A stretch of 10,116 nt of DNA from Bifidobacteriaceae bacterium (GCA_031278675.1 JAITJY010000273.1:1-10116), one strand, 5' to 3'; positions 1-6,220 are shown, counted from the first letter of the stretch. Notes: a model not told the origin generated them from the letters alone. Program-made: numbers and translations.

Positions 1-497
1 ATCCCCACTGGCCAGAGCGTGCCGATCAAGAACACCTCGGAGACTATGATGCACACCGCGACAATCAGCCCCCCGCACAGGATTGGCATAATGAAACGTC
101 TGTCCCATCGCTGCCGCAGTTTTCCCGGGAGCCGTAGTTCCCAACCCAATAGGACCCCGACGGCAAAGGACATCACCAAAGCCAAAGGCATCCTCACCCA
201 CATCGCATCGATTGAAATGATTGCCGTCAGGAATCCCACAGTCCCCCAACAAGACAGGTCGTACCACAGCGGCCGTAGCAGCGCCTGCCGCGCGGTCTGC
301 GCGCCCGAGTCCGCCTCCGCCAGGAGCATGACCCCCTCTTCCTGGCCGATGCCGCCCGCCTGCGGTGGGCCCCCTTGCGACCCCGCCTGCGACCTGCCCT
401 CCTGCCGCTCGCCCGCCTGCGGTGGGCCCCCTTGCGACCCCGCCTTCGGCTCGCCCGGCACGGCTTCGGCGCCGCCGCCAAACGCCCCAGTTTCCAT
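1..497 (-). CDS. Multi-pass membrane protein, 3' end cut by window edge
   Basis: This minus-strand reading frame starts at the ATG at 497-495 and stays open to the window edge (165 codons seen). Residues 1-56 are low complexity, rich in G, P, Q and E, with a duplicated AGSQGGPPQAG block. Hydrophobic segments follow at about residues 82-100, 103-121 and 135-159, separated by short basic stretches such as KLRQRWDRR, so an integral membrane protein is clear. I do not recognise the family. Start choice is open: the 497 ATG sits exactly 7 nt after a TACACT -10 box and would be leaderless, while a second ATG at 329-327 (residue 57) has a good GAGG ribosome site 5 nt upstream and would drop the repetitive N-terminus. 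It lies 55 bp downstream of the CSLREA gene on the same strand. Confidence 0.62.
   Translation of the reverse strand, partial: METGAFGGGAEAVPGEPKAGSQGGPPQAGERQEGRSQAGSQGGPPQAGGIGQEEGVMLLAEADSGAQTARQALLRPLWYDLSCWGTVGFLTAIISIDAMWVRMPLALVMSFAVGVLLGWELRLPGKLRQRWDRRFIMPILCGGLIVAVCIIVSEVFLIGTLWPVG
353..445. repeat. Two 36-nt identical direct repeats, 57 nt apart
   Basis: Bases 353-388 and 410-445 are identical over 36 nt. The 57-nt period equals 19 codons, so the copies keep the minus-strand frame and encode AGSQGGPPQAG twice in the N-terminal part of the membrane protein. A triplet-compatible unit favours the view that the stretch is translated, but it could also be an untranslated leader if the protein begins at 329. 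Confidence 0.85.
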
Positions 498-505
498 GTT
501 GGAAA
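491..505. promoter_or_regulatory. Palindrome over start codon, candidate operator
   Basis: TTTCCA-TGT-TGGAAA is a perfect 6-bp inverted repeat with a 3-nt centre. It covers the start codon and the last base of the -10 box of the membrane-protein promoter, the classic place for a repressor to block RNA polymerase. The cognate regulator is not visible in the window. Confidence 0.45.
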
Positions 506-532
506 GTGTACCACCGTGTTGCCGGGACGCAA
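498..532 (-). promoter_or_regulatory. Candidate leaderless promoter of the membrane protein
   Basis: Reading the minus strand, TTGCGT (532-527) is followed after 16 nt by TACACT (510-505), and the ATG at 497 begins 7 nt after the -10 box. That spacing places the transcription start at or next to the A of the start codon, as in the leaderless mRNAs common in Actinomycetota. No ribosome-binding site precedes this ATG, which fits. Confidence 0.5.
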
Positions 533-552
533 GCGGGCGCGGACTCACTTGG

Positions 553-2619
553 TCAGGGGACGGAATACGGCTTCGCGCAACCCGCCGAACCGCCTTTCGG
601 AATGAGTTCGATCACGCAGACTTCCTGGTTCAAATCATCCGTCACATGGACATCTGCCAGCGGCACCCGGCCGGCGTTGCGCACCGTGTAAGTAAACCAA
701 ATCTCCTGGCCGGAAGCGAGGGAGCCGCCGGCGGCGATCTGCGTGCCAGTGTCAACTACCGAATCGTGGATCGAGTTCTGGTCGGTCGCGGCGCCCGGGT
801 CGGCGCTATGCCAAGCGCGAAGTTCGAGTGTCATCTTCGGATCGCGGCAAGTGCCGAAAGACGGCAACGCCAGCGTCCGGGAGTATTGCGACGACTCGAT
901 CTGAGAAGCCGCTGAGGCGGGCGCACCCTGAGTTTGAACGCGAATATTGCCAATATCGGCAGGCGGGAAATCAGGAACGGTGACAATCCGGCGCCCGTTC
1001 GCGCCTGCGGTCACATCGCTGACCGAACCGAGGTAAACCTCCGCAGTCTGCTTAACCGTGTAATAGAAATCAATGGTCACGGGTTCGTACGGAAGCCCAT
1101 AGTCCTTCGACGCCGCCGGCTTGGCCAACTCCACCTGGAATTCGCAATCGGGAGTGACGCTAGCCGCCACCGGGTACCAGGTCAAGATTCGGCGGTTGGC
1201 GGTCTTCTTTTCATTCAGCACCATGACGGTCCGGTCCTTGTCCCAGCCGCCCCAAGTTTCTTCATTCTCGGTGACAGCGGCGCTGGCGGTGGCAGTCCCA
1301 AAGGTGTTGCGTCTGACCGTTACCGCGCCGGTGTCAACCAAGGCCACACTCGCCCTGGCGTAGCCGTTGAAGTCATTGTCCTCGATATACAGGTGCGACG
1401 CCTCGGTCGAATCAGAAGAGGAGTCGCCGCCCTGCCAACCAACTGCGACCGCTTGGCTGCCTGCCGCCGCACCGGAATTATCGAAGGTGTTCCCACGCAC
1501 ATAGTTATTGCCGGTCAGCAATTTTCCCTCGGGCAGCAAAACTGTCGCGTCGTCCCTCGCACTAGAGCCGGTCAAAATGTTGGTGAAAATGTTATTCCGG
1601 ATATCTATGGCCGAGCATTCCTCAGCCTTGGCAAGATCAATAGCCCGGCGGGGATCGCGGCTATGCAAAGGGAAATTCCGGAACTCCGACCCCTCGATCA
1701 CCAGACCCTTCACCTGCATCTTCGAGACCACAATCCCGCTGGACGAACAGCCGCTGCCGTCGCTGGAAGAACAGTCGGGGTTAGCGGCGGCAGGAGCATT
1801 GTCGATGATCAGATTCGAGAATCTGAGACCGCTCACGACGTTCTCGGAGTCTTGGGTCGATTTACGGATGACGATGGCGCCAAACCGGTCGGCGGCATCG
1901 TACAAGCGGGAAACCTTAAAGTTACTGATGCTTACGTTGTTTGCGCCGGGGCGGATAAACGCCAAACGCTCGCCGCGCCAGTCGTTCGTCTGAATCAGGG
2001 CGCCGCCGTCGAGTGACGACCCGGCAGAACCCGGCCCGAAGACGATCGCTGTTTCGCCCGAGTAGACATTGTTGAAGTTGCGTAGTTTGACGTTCTGCGC
2101 TTCGATCCAAAAAGCGCAGGGGCCGTCGTTAGAATCTGGCACCACGCTCAGGCGCCCGTCGAGATTGATCGTGACCGTGCGGGTGACGTAGAAGTAGGCG
2201 CCCGTGTCGACGCCCGTGGCCCGCTCTTTGGTCATCAGCAACTTGTTGTCATCCGGCATGTGGATAGTTCCCGCGAAGCCCGGCTCCACCTCGATGATAA
2301 CCTCGGTATTCGCGTCCTGGGTGGCGTTCGATTCCTCAATTGCGGCCCGCAGGGAACACGTCTTGTTCGCGGTGCGGCAGAGCCCGTCCCCGGGGGTGGC
2401 ATCCTTGGTGCCTGCTTCAGTCGTGTTGACGTAGTAGGTGACTACCTGGGCGGCCTGCGCCTTGGATCCCCCCGCGCCGGGTCCCGCGCCCAGCGCCATC
2501 CCCAAAGCCGCCAGTAGGGCGAGCGCCCAGACCAGCCGCCGTGGATGTGCCGCCAACACACCCAACGGTTTCGGCTTGCCGCTGCGATACTTCACGCCCT
2601 CAACAACAGTTTCGCCCAC
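553..2619 (-). CDS. CSLREA-domain secreted beta-helix surface protein
   Basis: A 688-residue protein starting at GTG 2619, with GGA about 9 nt upstream. Residues 26-57 form a signal peptide (RR, then a long Ala/Leu core, AQA|AQ cleavage site). CSLRAAIEESN at 88-98 is the CSLREA motif of secreted repeat proteins. Residues ~170-445 have the spaced N/D-x-F/I pattern of a right-handed parallel beta-helix (for example RNNIF, EDNDF, RRNTF). A beta-rich region at ~465-580 is followed from ~597 by a DUF11/DUF7507-type beta-sandwich (WFTYTVRNAG...DVHVTDD...CVIELIPKG). Family members usually continue past this point with more such domains and an LPXTG anchor. Here the domain ends at CAKPYSVP, with neither, so the protein is probably released, truncated or frameshifted. 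Adhesion or glycan binding is plausible but inferred only. Confidence 0.85.
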   Translation of the reverse strand: MGETVVEGVKYRSGKPKPLGVLAAHPRRLVWALALLAALGMALGAGPGAGGSKAQAAQVVTYYVNTTEAGTKDATPGDGLCRTANKTCSLRAAIEESNATQDANTEVIIEVEPGFAGTIHMPDDNKLLMTKERATGVDTGAYFYVTRTVTINLDGRLSVVPDSNDGPCAFWIEAQNVKLRNFNNVYSGETAIVFGPGSAGSSLDGGALIQTNDWRGERLAFIRPGANNVSISNFKVSRLYDAADRFGAIVIRKSTQDSENVVSGLRFSNLIIDNAPAAANPDCSSSDGSGCSSSGIVVSKMQVKGLVIEGSEFRNFPLHSRDPRRAIDLAKAEECSAIDIRNNIFTNILTGSSARDDATVLLPEGKLLTGNNYVRGNTFDNSGAAAGSQAVAVGWQGGDSSSDSTEASHLYIEDNDFNGYARASVALVDTGAVTVRRNTFGTATASAAVTENEETWGGWDKDRTVMVLNEKKTANRRILTWYPVAASVTPDCEFQVELAKPAASKDYGLPYEPVTIDFYYTVKQTAEVYLGSVSDVTAGANGRRIVTVPDFPPADIGNIRVQTQGAPASAASQIESSQYSRTLALPSFGTCRDPKMTLELRAWHSADPGAATDQNSIHDSVVDTGTQIAAGGSLASGQEIWFTYTVRNAGRVPLADVHVTDDLNQEVCVIELIPKGGSAGCAKPYSVP

Positions 2620-2679
2620 AGCAATATTCCATCGCTTCGCGATGAATTGTGGGCGGCCCCGGCCCCGCGCCGGTCTATG

Positions 2680-2707
2680 TTGCTAAGGGAGACCCTTGGG
2701 ATAGGCT
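2680..2707 (+). promoter_or_regulatory. Weak candidate promoter for the small membrane protein
   Basis: TTGCTA (2680-2685) and TAGGCT (2702-2707) are separated by 16 nt and lie about 44 nt before the preferred GTG start. Match to consensus is partial, so this is a position-supported guess within the 131-bp divergent gap. Confidence 0.3.
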
Positions 2708-2750
2708 CGTGCTTGTCATTGGTTCCGTTTTTGTGTGCGGAAAGGTGCGA

Positions 2751-3092
2751 GTGGTCGTGCTGGTTGTGTTGTCTGCCGTGCTGGGTGCCCTTGTGGGCTT
2801 GTGGGCAATGGTGTTCCTGGCCGCCAACCGCGCTCACAACGTCAGGGGCAACGTCGCGGCCGCAATCTTGGCGGTGGCCCCGGTTGTCTATTACTTCCTG
2901 CCGGACGCCGTGACTCCCAAACCCGGTGCGTTCGCACGGTCAACTGGTTTAGTAAGCGGGCCGTTGGACGGTGTCTGGATGGCCCTCGTTGTCATAGTGG
3001 TCGCCGTCGGCGTTGCCTGGAGCGCCCAGCGGTTTGGGTTGACAGGCCGCATCAGTGCGGCATTTGACCGCAAGCGCCGCACCTCGGAATAA
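2751..3092 (+). CDS. Small membrane protein of unknown function
   Basis: A 113-residue protein with the GTG start at 2751 chosen because GGAAAGG lies 5 nt upstream. The same frame is open back to a GTG at 2649 and has another GTG at 2745, but neither has a better site. Three hydrophobic segments are visible: residues ~1-24 (VVLVVLSAVLGALVGLWAMV), ~33-51 (NVAAAILAVAPVVYYFLP) and ~74-92 (VWMALVVIVVAVGVAW). The basic tail DRKRRTSE predicts a cytoplasmic C-terminus. I do not recognise a family. It is divergent from the CSLREA gene and on the same strand as the CPBP protease 272 bp downstream, but the hairpin between them suggests separate transcripts. Confidence 0.72.
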   Translation: MVVLVVLSAVLGALVGLWAMVFLAANRAHNVRGNVAAAILAVAPVVYYFLPDAVTPKPGAFARSTGLVSGPLDGVWMALVVIVVAVGVAWSAQRFGLTGRISAAFDRKRRTSE

Positions 3093-3128
3093 AGGTCGCG
3101 CCCCGCCGGACAGGTCCACAGCAATCTT

Positions 3129-3158
3129 GCCGCCGGGTGTAGCTCGCCCGGTGACGGC
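3129..3158 (+). terminator. GC-rich hairpin after the small membrane gene
   Basis: GCCG+CCGGG (3129-3137) pairs with CCCGG (3147-3151) and CGGC (3155-3158), leaving a 9-nt loop and a 3-nt TGA bulge. It begins 37 nt after the stop codon. No T-run follows, so termination by a hairpin alone is inferred. The rest of 3093-3364 shows no gene. Confidence 0.4.
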
Positions 3159-3290
3159 GAACCCGGCGAGTTTCGCGTCATCGGCTCAATCTTGGCGCCA
3201 CATGAATGTCGGGGTGCCGGCGCGGGGCCGCCCTTTCGGGGTGAGCGGTGGCCGGGGTTGTGCTGGTGGTTTGAGAGCCAGGCCGGGAGG

Positions 3291-3357
3291 TTGATACTCA
3301 CTTTCGGAACCCTAAATGGTGGCCGGCGCTCCCCCACGAGCCGGAATCTGCCAGAAT
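3291..3357 (+). promoter_or_regulatory. Promoter region of CPBP protease, two candidates
   Basis: TTGATA (3291-3296) with TAAATG (3313-3318) after 16 nt would give a leader of about 40 nt. Alternatively CAGAAT (3352-3357) lies exactly 7 nt before the GTG start at 3365, giving a leaderless message. There is no ribosome-binding site before the GTG, which favours the second, but that box lacks a recognisable -35. Confidence 0.35.
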
Positions 3358-3364
3358 TGTCGCC

Positions 3365-4174
3365 GTGACCATTGTTATGACCTACCTGTTTTTGGCAATT
3401 GTCGCCGCGATCGCGGTGTGGAGCATTCTGAAGGATCCACGCGACATGGCCAAATTGAAAAGCGCCCCAGACACCACGGCCCGCCAGCGGATCTTGACCC
3501 GTTGGATGGTGCAATCATGGGCCGTATTCGGGCTGGCGGCGGTCGCGGGTTTGGCCTTGACCGGCAACCTGGCACGGCTAACCGACCCCATCTTGCACTT
3601 GGTCGACTTTGACTTAGTCAATTCTCACGGCGCCGGGTTCGTGGCCGGGCTCGTGGCTGCTTCGCTGATTCTGGTTGGCTTGGTCGCCGGGCAGATCGTT
3701 AGCGCGCGGCGGAAGGCGCGCCACATCACACTCGCCGAGTTCGAGAAGATGAAGACCCGCTACATGGTGGGAGACATTGCTGCGCTTATCCCAAAGAATG
3801 CAGCCGAACGCCGGATTGGCGCGGGCCTGTCACTGGCGGCCGGTGTGAACGAAGAGTTGATGTTCCGGGCGTTACTACCAGCCCTGATCTTCGACGCCTG
3901 CGGCGGCCGGTTCGTTTGGGTGGCTATTGCGGTCAGTGTTGTTGTCTTCGGTTTGTTGCATTTCTACCAGGGCGTCGCCGGGGTCATTGGGACAACCTTC
4001 TTAGGCGCCATTTTGATGGCGATCTATCTGGGCACCGGCAATATCTTTGCGCCTATGGCGGTCCACTTCCTGATCGACTTACGCAGCCTGGTGCTGACCT
4101 CGTGGATTTTCGAGACCGCCGCAAAGACTATTTCAAGGCTCCAAGGAGCAAGCGACGGCGCGCCCGGAGTCTAA
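3365..4174 (+). CDS. CPBP-family intramembrane metalloprotease
   Basis: A 269-residue membrane protein of the CPBP (CAAX protease / Abi, formerly bacteriocin-processing) family. Hydrophobic segments occur at ~4-21, 48-66, 90-112, 150-177, 184-204, 206-222 and 227-247. Motif 1 is VNEELMFRALLP with E163, E164 and R168. Motif 2 is FGLLHF with H199. Motif 3 is HFLID with H234 and D238. These residues form the zinc/glutamate active site in the family, so an active enzyme is likely. Length and motif order are normal. Family members process prenylated or hydrophobic substrates, support bacteriocin immunity, or act in protein sorting; the substrate here cannot be read from the context. The GTG start at 3365 is supported by the hydrophobic N-terminus but has no ribosome site. 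A stable hairpin begins 3 nt after the stop codon. Confidence 0.9.
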   Translation: MTIVMTYLFLAIVAAIAVWSILKDPRDMAKLKSAPDTTARQRILTRWMVQSWAVFGLAAVAGLALTGNLARLTDPILHLVDFDLVNSHGAGFVAGLVAASLILVGLVAGQIVSARRKARHITLAEFEKMKTRYMVGDIAALIPKNAAERRIGAGLSLAAGVNEELMFRALLPALIFDACGGRFVWVAIAVSVVVFGLLHFYQGVAGVIGTTFLGAILMAIYLGTGNIFAPMAVHFLIDLRSLVLTSWIFETAAKTISRLQGASDGAPGV

Positions 4175-4177
4175 CCG

Positions 4178-4231
4178 TGAATCCCTTCCCCAAGGTGGCT
4201 CGGCCGCCCTGACCGGGCCAGGGGGGATTCA
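4178..4231 (+). terminator. Stacked hairpin after the CPBP gene
   Basis: An outer helix pairs TGAATCCCTTC (4178-4188) with GGGGGGATTCA (4221-4231, two G-T pairs). An inner helix pairs TGGCTCGG (4196-4203) with CCGGGCCA (4213-4220) around a 9-nt loop. The structure starts directly after the stop codon at 4174, so it probably ends this transcript, though no T-run follows. Confidence 0.55.
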
Positions 4232-4286
4232 TCGCTCATGGCCTGGTCGCATTTCGCGCCGGCACCCTTTTCGTGGTTGGCGGCCC

Positions 4287-4374
4287 GCGTTTCAACGGAT
4301 TGGCTGCGGCGTTTCAACGGATTGGCTTTGGTATTTCAACCGATTGACCTTGGCGTTTCAACCGATTGGAGCAC
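4287..4374 (+). repeat. Four tandem 22-bp repeats (iteron/operator-like)
   Basis: Units start at 4287, 4309, 4331 and 4353 with an exact 22-bp period. The core is TTTCAACSGATTGG; units 1 and 2 have G and units 3 and 4 have C at the variable base, and unit 3 has GATTGA. A period of two helical turns puts each core on the same face of the DNA. As 22 is not a multiple of three, the repeat is not a protein repeat. It ends at the front of the ATPase remnant, where it may once have been its control region. It is too short and too tightly packed for CRISPR. Confidence 0.85.
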
Positions 4375-4584
4375 AATCAGACGCCGAAAACCTGGTCCAA
4401 CGACACATCGAGGCCGCCGCCCGCGAATTGCTCGAGCACTTCCCGGTGCTCGTCATCGAAGGCGCCCGCTCGGCTCGGCGCGGACTGGCGCGCGGGCTTT
4501 GTGATGCACCTCGGGCGCGAGTCTTTGCCGTGCGGCGACACGTTCCGTTCGCTGCCTGGCAGCGCGCTGTGGTCCACCCCTTAG
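4344..4584 (+). pseudogene. Internally deleted AAA/DUF4143 ATPase remnant
   Basis: In the frame beginning at TTG 4344, residues AENLVQRHIEAAARELLEHF followed by PVLVIEGARSA resemble the N-terminus of AAA ATPases with a DUF4143 tail, where VIEGAR is normally followed by the Walker A GKST. Here the Walker A is missing and the frame becomes meaningless. In the +1-shifted frame, from ~4477 to the TAG at 4582-4584, DWRAGFVMHLGRESLPCGD and then TFRSLPGSALW resemble the C-terminal end of the same family (GF-hydrophobic-xxGR-xxxPxGD-xxxxPxxxLW). About 1 kb of central coding sequence therefore seems to have been lost near 4458-4480. The intact family member would be 400-odd residues. Recognition is from memory of family patterns, not from an alignment. 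Confidence 0.6.
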
Positions 4585-4597
4585 CTGAAACGGCCCC

Positions 4598-4690
4598 GCT
4601 GGGTTTCAAGGGAGCGCCGTCGGCGAGGTCGACTTCCGCGACCTCTTCCCTTAGACGTTCGCGGAGTTCCTGGGAGCGCGGGGACGCAGC
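4598..4690 (+). pseudogene. Second ATPase-family fragment with in-frame stop
   Basis: The plus-strand frame containing 4628-4630 reads AGFQGSAVGEVDFRDLFP, stop, TFAEFLGARGRSL. This matches the middle of DUF4143/AAA ATPases, where a GxVxxxxLxPMTFxEFLxAxG stretch follows the Walker B region; the TAG at 4652-4654 stands where the family usually has Met or Leu. It is not contiguous with the previous remnant, whose C-terminus ends at 4584, so it is either a second gene copy or a rearranged piece of the first. Nothing else is recognisable up to the end of the hydrolase gene at 4697. Confidence 0.5.
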
Positions 4691-4696
4691 CTGCGG

Positions 4697-5770
4697 TCAG
4701 GGTTCCCCGATCAGCCCCAACGCTTGGTGGAATGCGGCCGCAAAAGCAGTCGGCGCTTCGCTTATCGGATTATGCCCGGCGTCCGGGATCAGTGTGAGGA
4801 GTTTGGCCGGGGCGCGGAGTTCTTCGAAATACTCGACCGCCAAACTGGCCGAGGCCGTCGTGTCCAACTCCCCCAGGATGTAAGCCACCGGCACCTGGTA
4901 GTCGAACCCCTCCCGACGCAAGTCGAATCCTTCCAGGTAGCGCACCAAGTCCCAGCGCAACGGTTCGACCTTACTGCGCAAGAACGAGAAATCCGACCAA
5001 GCGAATACCGGATTACGCAGAAACGTCAGCACATCACGCGGACCTAGCCGCACAACCATTTCGTATTTGCGGCGCAAACGGTTGAACACCACCCAATTGG
5101 GCGGCGGTTTGCCCGGGCCGGGTGGGTAATTCAGGCTTTCCCAGGTGGGCAGCGCTGCGAGATCTTTTTTGTTGCCCGCCTGGGTGATCCGGGAGCGCAG
5201 TTCCACCCACGCCCGCCGTTCGTTCTCCGCCATCTCGACGACCTGGCCAATCGCGATGTAAACCAGCAGGTCATCCGGGTGCACGATGGCGTGCAGGCTG
5301 CCCAGGATGCTCCCCCACGAGTGCCCCATGACAATGATTTTGTCCCGCCGGTAGCGCTGTTTGAGGTGGGCTACCACCGCCTCCATGTCCCGTCTCACGT
5401 CCTCAATGGTGATGCTGTAAGGCACCGGCCAGGGGCTGGCCGCCAGGCTCTTGCCGGCACCGCGCTGGTCCCAGAACACCAAGGTGGCGGCCTCGCCAAG
5501 CAGTTTCTTGACCCGGTATCCCAGGAAAGTTTCGGAAAACCCAGGCCCGCCGTGGACAAACAACACCACCGGCGCCGGATCGGCGTCCCGTTCCTCACGA
5601 ACCCCGTCCCCCGGAACCCCACGAGCCGGAACCCCGTCCCTCGGAACCCCGTCCCCCGGAACCCCGCCGCCCGGAACCCCGTCCCCCGGAACCCCTCGAG
5701 CCGGGAAGTGCAGCAAATACTGCGGCGCGCCGGTGTTCAGATACTCCTCGAAATACTGTGGCTTAGGCAT
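4697..5770 (-). CDS. Alpha/beta hydrolase, prolyl-aminopeptidase-like (S33)
   Basis: A 357-residue cytoplasmic serine hydrolase starting at ATG 5770, with a weak GGTGAG 2 nt upstream. Family motifs are in order: oxyanion-hole HGGPG at 73-77, FWDQRGAGKS at 99-108, nucleophile elbow GHSWGS with S151, acid loop GELD with D303, and DAGHNP with H333. A helical cap lies at ~175-280. The catalytic triad is complete, so the enzyme should be active; S33 relatives release N-terminal proline or hydrolyse small esters and amides, and the substrate is not predictable here. Odd feature: residues 26-57 are six GVPxx pentapeptides plus GV, placed between YLLHF and PVVLFVHGGPG where relatives usually have a short turn. 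No export signal is seen. The gene is divergent from the GPH transporter 450 bp away and convergent with the ATPase remnants. Confidence 0.88.
   Translation of the reverse strand: MPKPQYFEEYLNTGAPQYLLHFPARGVPGDGVPGGGVPGDGVPRDGVPARGVPGDGVREERDADPAPVVLFVHGGPGFSETFLGYRVKKLLGEAATLVFWDQRGAGKSLAASPWPVPYSITIEDVRRDMEAVVAHLKQRYRRDKIIVMGHSWGSILGSLHAIVHPDDLLVYIAIGQVVEMAENERRAWVELRSRITQAGNKKDLAALPTWESLNYPPGPGKPPPNWVVFNRLRRKYEMVVRLGPRDVLTFLRNPVFAWSDFSFLRSKVEPLRWDLVRYLEGFDLRREGFDYQVPVAYILGELDTTASASLAVEYFEELRAPAKLLTLIPDAGHNPISEAPTAFAAAFHQALGLIGEP
5600..5695 (-). repeat. 15-bp tandem repeat coding for GVPxx pentapeptides
   Basis: On the minus strand about six 15-bp units beginning GGGGTTCC, or equivalent, encode GVPGD, GVPGG, GVPGD, GVPRD, GVPAR and GVPGD. 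On the plus strand the unit reads as GGAACCCCGTCCCCC with substitutions mostly at the 4th and 5th codons. VPGxG is the elastin-type pentapeptide, expected to be flexible and disordered. Near-identical units suggest recent slippage expansion inside the hydrolase gene. Confidence 0.85.
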
Positions 5771-5797
5771 CGCTCACCGCCCTTGCTTTGGTCCGCG

Positions 5798-5948
5798 TGT
5801 GTCCATGGTCTGTCCCCGCCCGTCCGCGCATGTCCCTGCATGTCGCCGCATGTCCCTGCATGTCCCTGATTGTTCCTGGTTGTCCGTGCTTATCCCCGTT
5901 TATCCGTGCTTGTTCATGGTCTGTCCCCGCCCGTCCGCAGATGTCCGC
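5798..5948. repeat. Degenerate 10-bp tandem array in divergent gap
   Basis: Decamers related to TGTCCCTGCA run in register from about 5811 to 5920 (5831 and 5851 are identical; 5841, 5861, 5871, 5881, 5891, 5901 and 5911 are variants), then shift by one base and fade by about 5948. The array is flanked by a 24-nt perfect direct repeat at 5804-5827 and 5915-5938, which begins CATGGTCTGTCCCC. A 10-bp period is close to one helical turn. Reading frames crossing it on both strands have no protein character. It lies 30-180 bp upstream of the hydrolase start and about 270 bp before the GPH gene. Confidence 0.8.
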
Positions 5949-5952
5949 CCTC

Positions 5953-5970
5953 GCCCAGGCTTGCCTGGGC
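5953..5970. promoter_or_regulatory. Perfect inverted repeat in the hydrolase/GPH gap
   Basis: GCCCAGG-CTTG-CCTGGGC is a 7-bp perfect stem with a 4-nt loop (8 bp if the loop is only TT). It directly follows the decamer array. It may be an operator or a short hairpin; no T-run follows. The remainder of the gap, 5971-6207, has only the near-direct repeats TTCGGGGCTTC (6120-6130) and TTTGGGGCTTC (6143-6153), 23 bp apart, and no gene. Confidence 0.4.
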
Positions 5971-6207
5971 CCATCCCCAGTTGTCCGAGCGCCTGCGGCC
6001 TCACCCGGTCTCTGGTTGGAAGTGAACGGGTTGTGGCCTGGTGGGATTGTAGTTGTTGTTGGCAGGCTTCGGCGGGGCTGGTCCACCGGGAGTGAGCGGG
6101 CGGATTTCGCCGAGCCAGATTCGGGGCTTCGGGACAGATCGGTTTGGGGCTTCCCGCCAGAGCGGATTGGGTCCGAGCTATCTCTATCGCGGCGCCGGTA
6201 CGCTCGC

Positions 6208-6220
6208 TACTATCGGCAGG
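6208..6220 (+). promoter_or_regulatory. Leaderless-type -10 box of GPH transporter
   Basis: TACTAT (6208-6213) matches the TANNNT -10 pattern and is followed after exactly 7 nt by the GTG start at 6221. No ribosome-binding site is available to this GTG, so a leaderless transcript is the simplest reading. No convincing -35 is seen. Confidence 0.5.

Noticed and set aside
19..915. Long plus-strand open frame at the left edge
   Set aside because: It is Arg/Pro/Ser-rich without domain character and lies antisense to two better-supported minus-strand genes, one with clear transmembrane segments and one with CSLREA motifs.
934..2016. 360-codon plus-strand open frame
   Set aside because: It mirrors the CSLREA beta-helix gene; a GC-rich antisense frame stays open by codon bias. 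No ribosome site or motif supports it.
2891..3514. Minus-strand open frame across the 3093-3364 gap
   Set aside because: It overlaps the ends of two plus-strand membrane genes and its translation is low-complexity Pro/Arg/His without any motif.
4287..4374. CRISPR array
   Set aside because: The repeats are 14-19 bp with only 3-8 nt between them, no unique spacers and no cas gene nearby.
5763..6086. Small minus-strand gene, or N-terminal extension of the hydrolase, through the decamer array
   Set aside because: The frame differs from the hydrolase frame, the translation is driven by the repeat, and the hydrolase ATG at 5770 already gives the normal family N-terminus.
6053..6220. N-terminal extension of the GPH transporter
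   Set aside because: The extra 56 codons lack hydrophobic or family features, and the GTG at 6221 fits both the family N-terminus and the -10 spacing.
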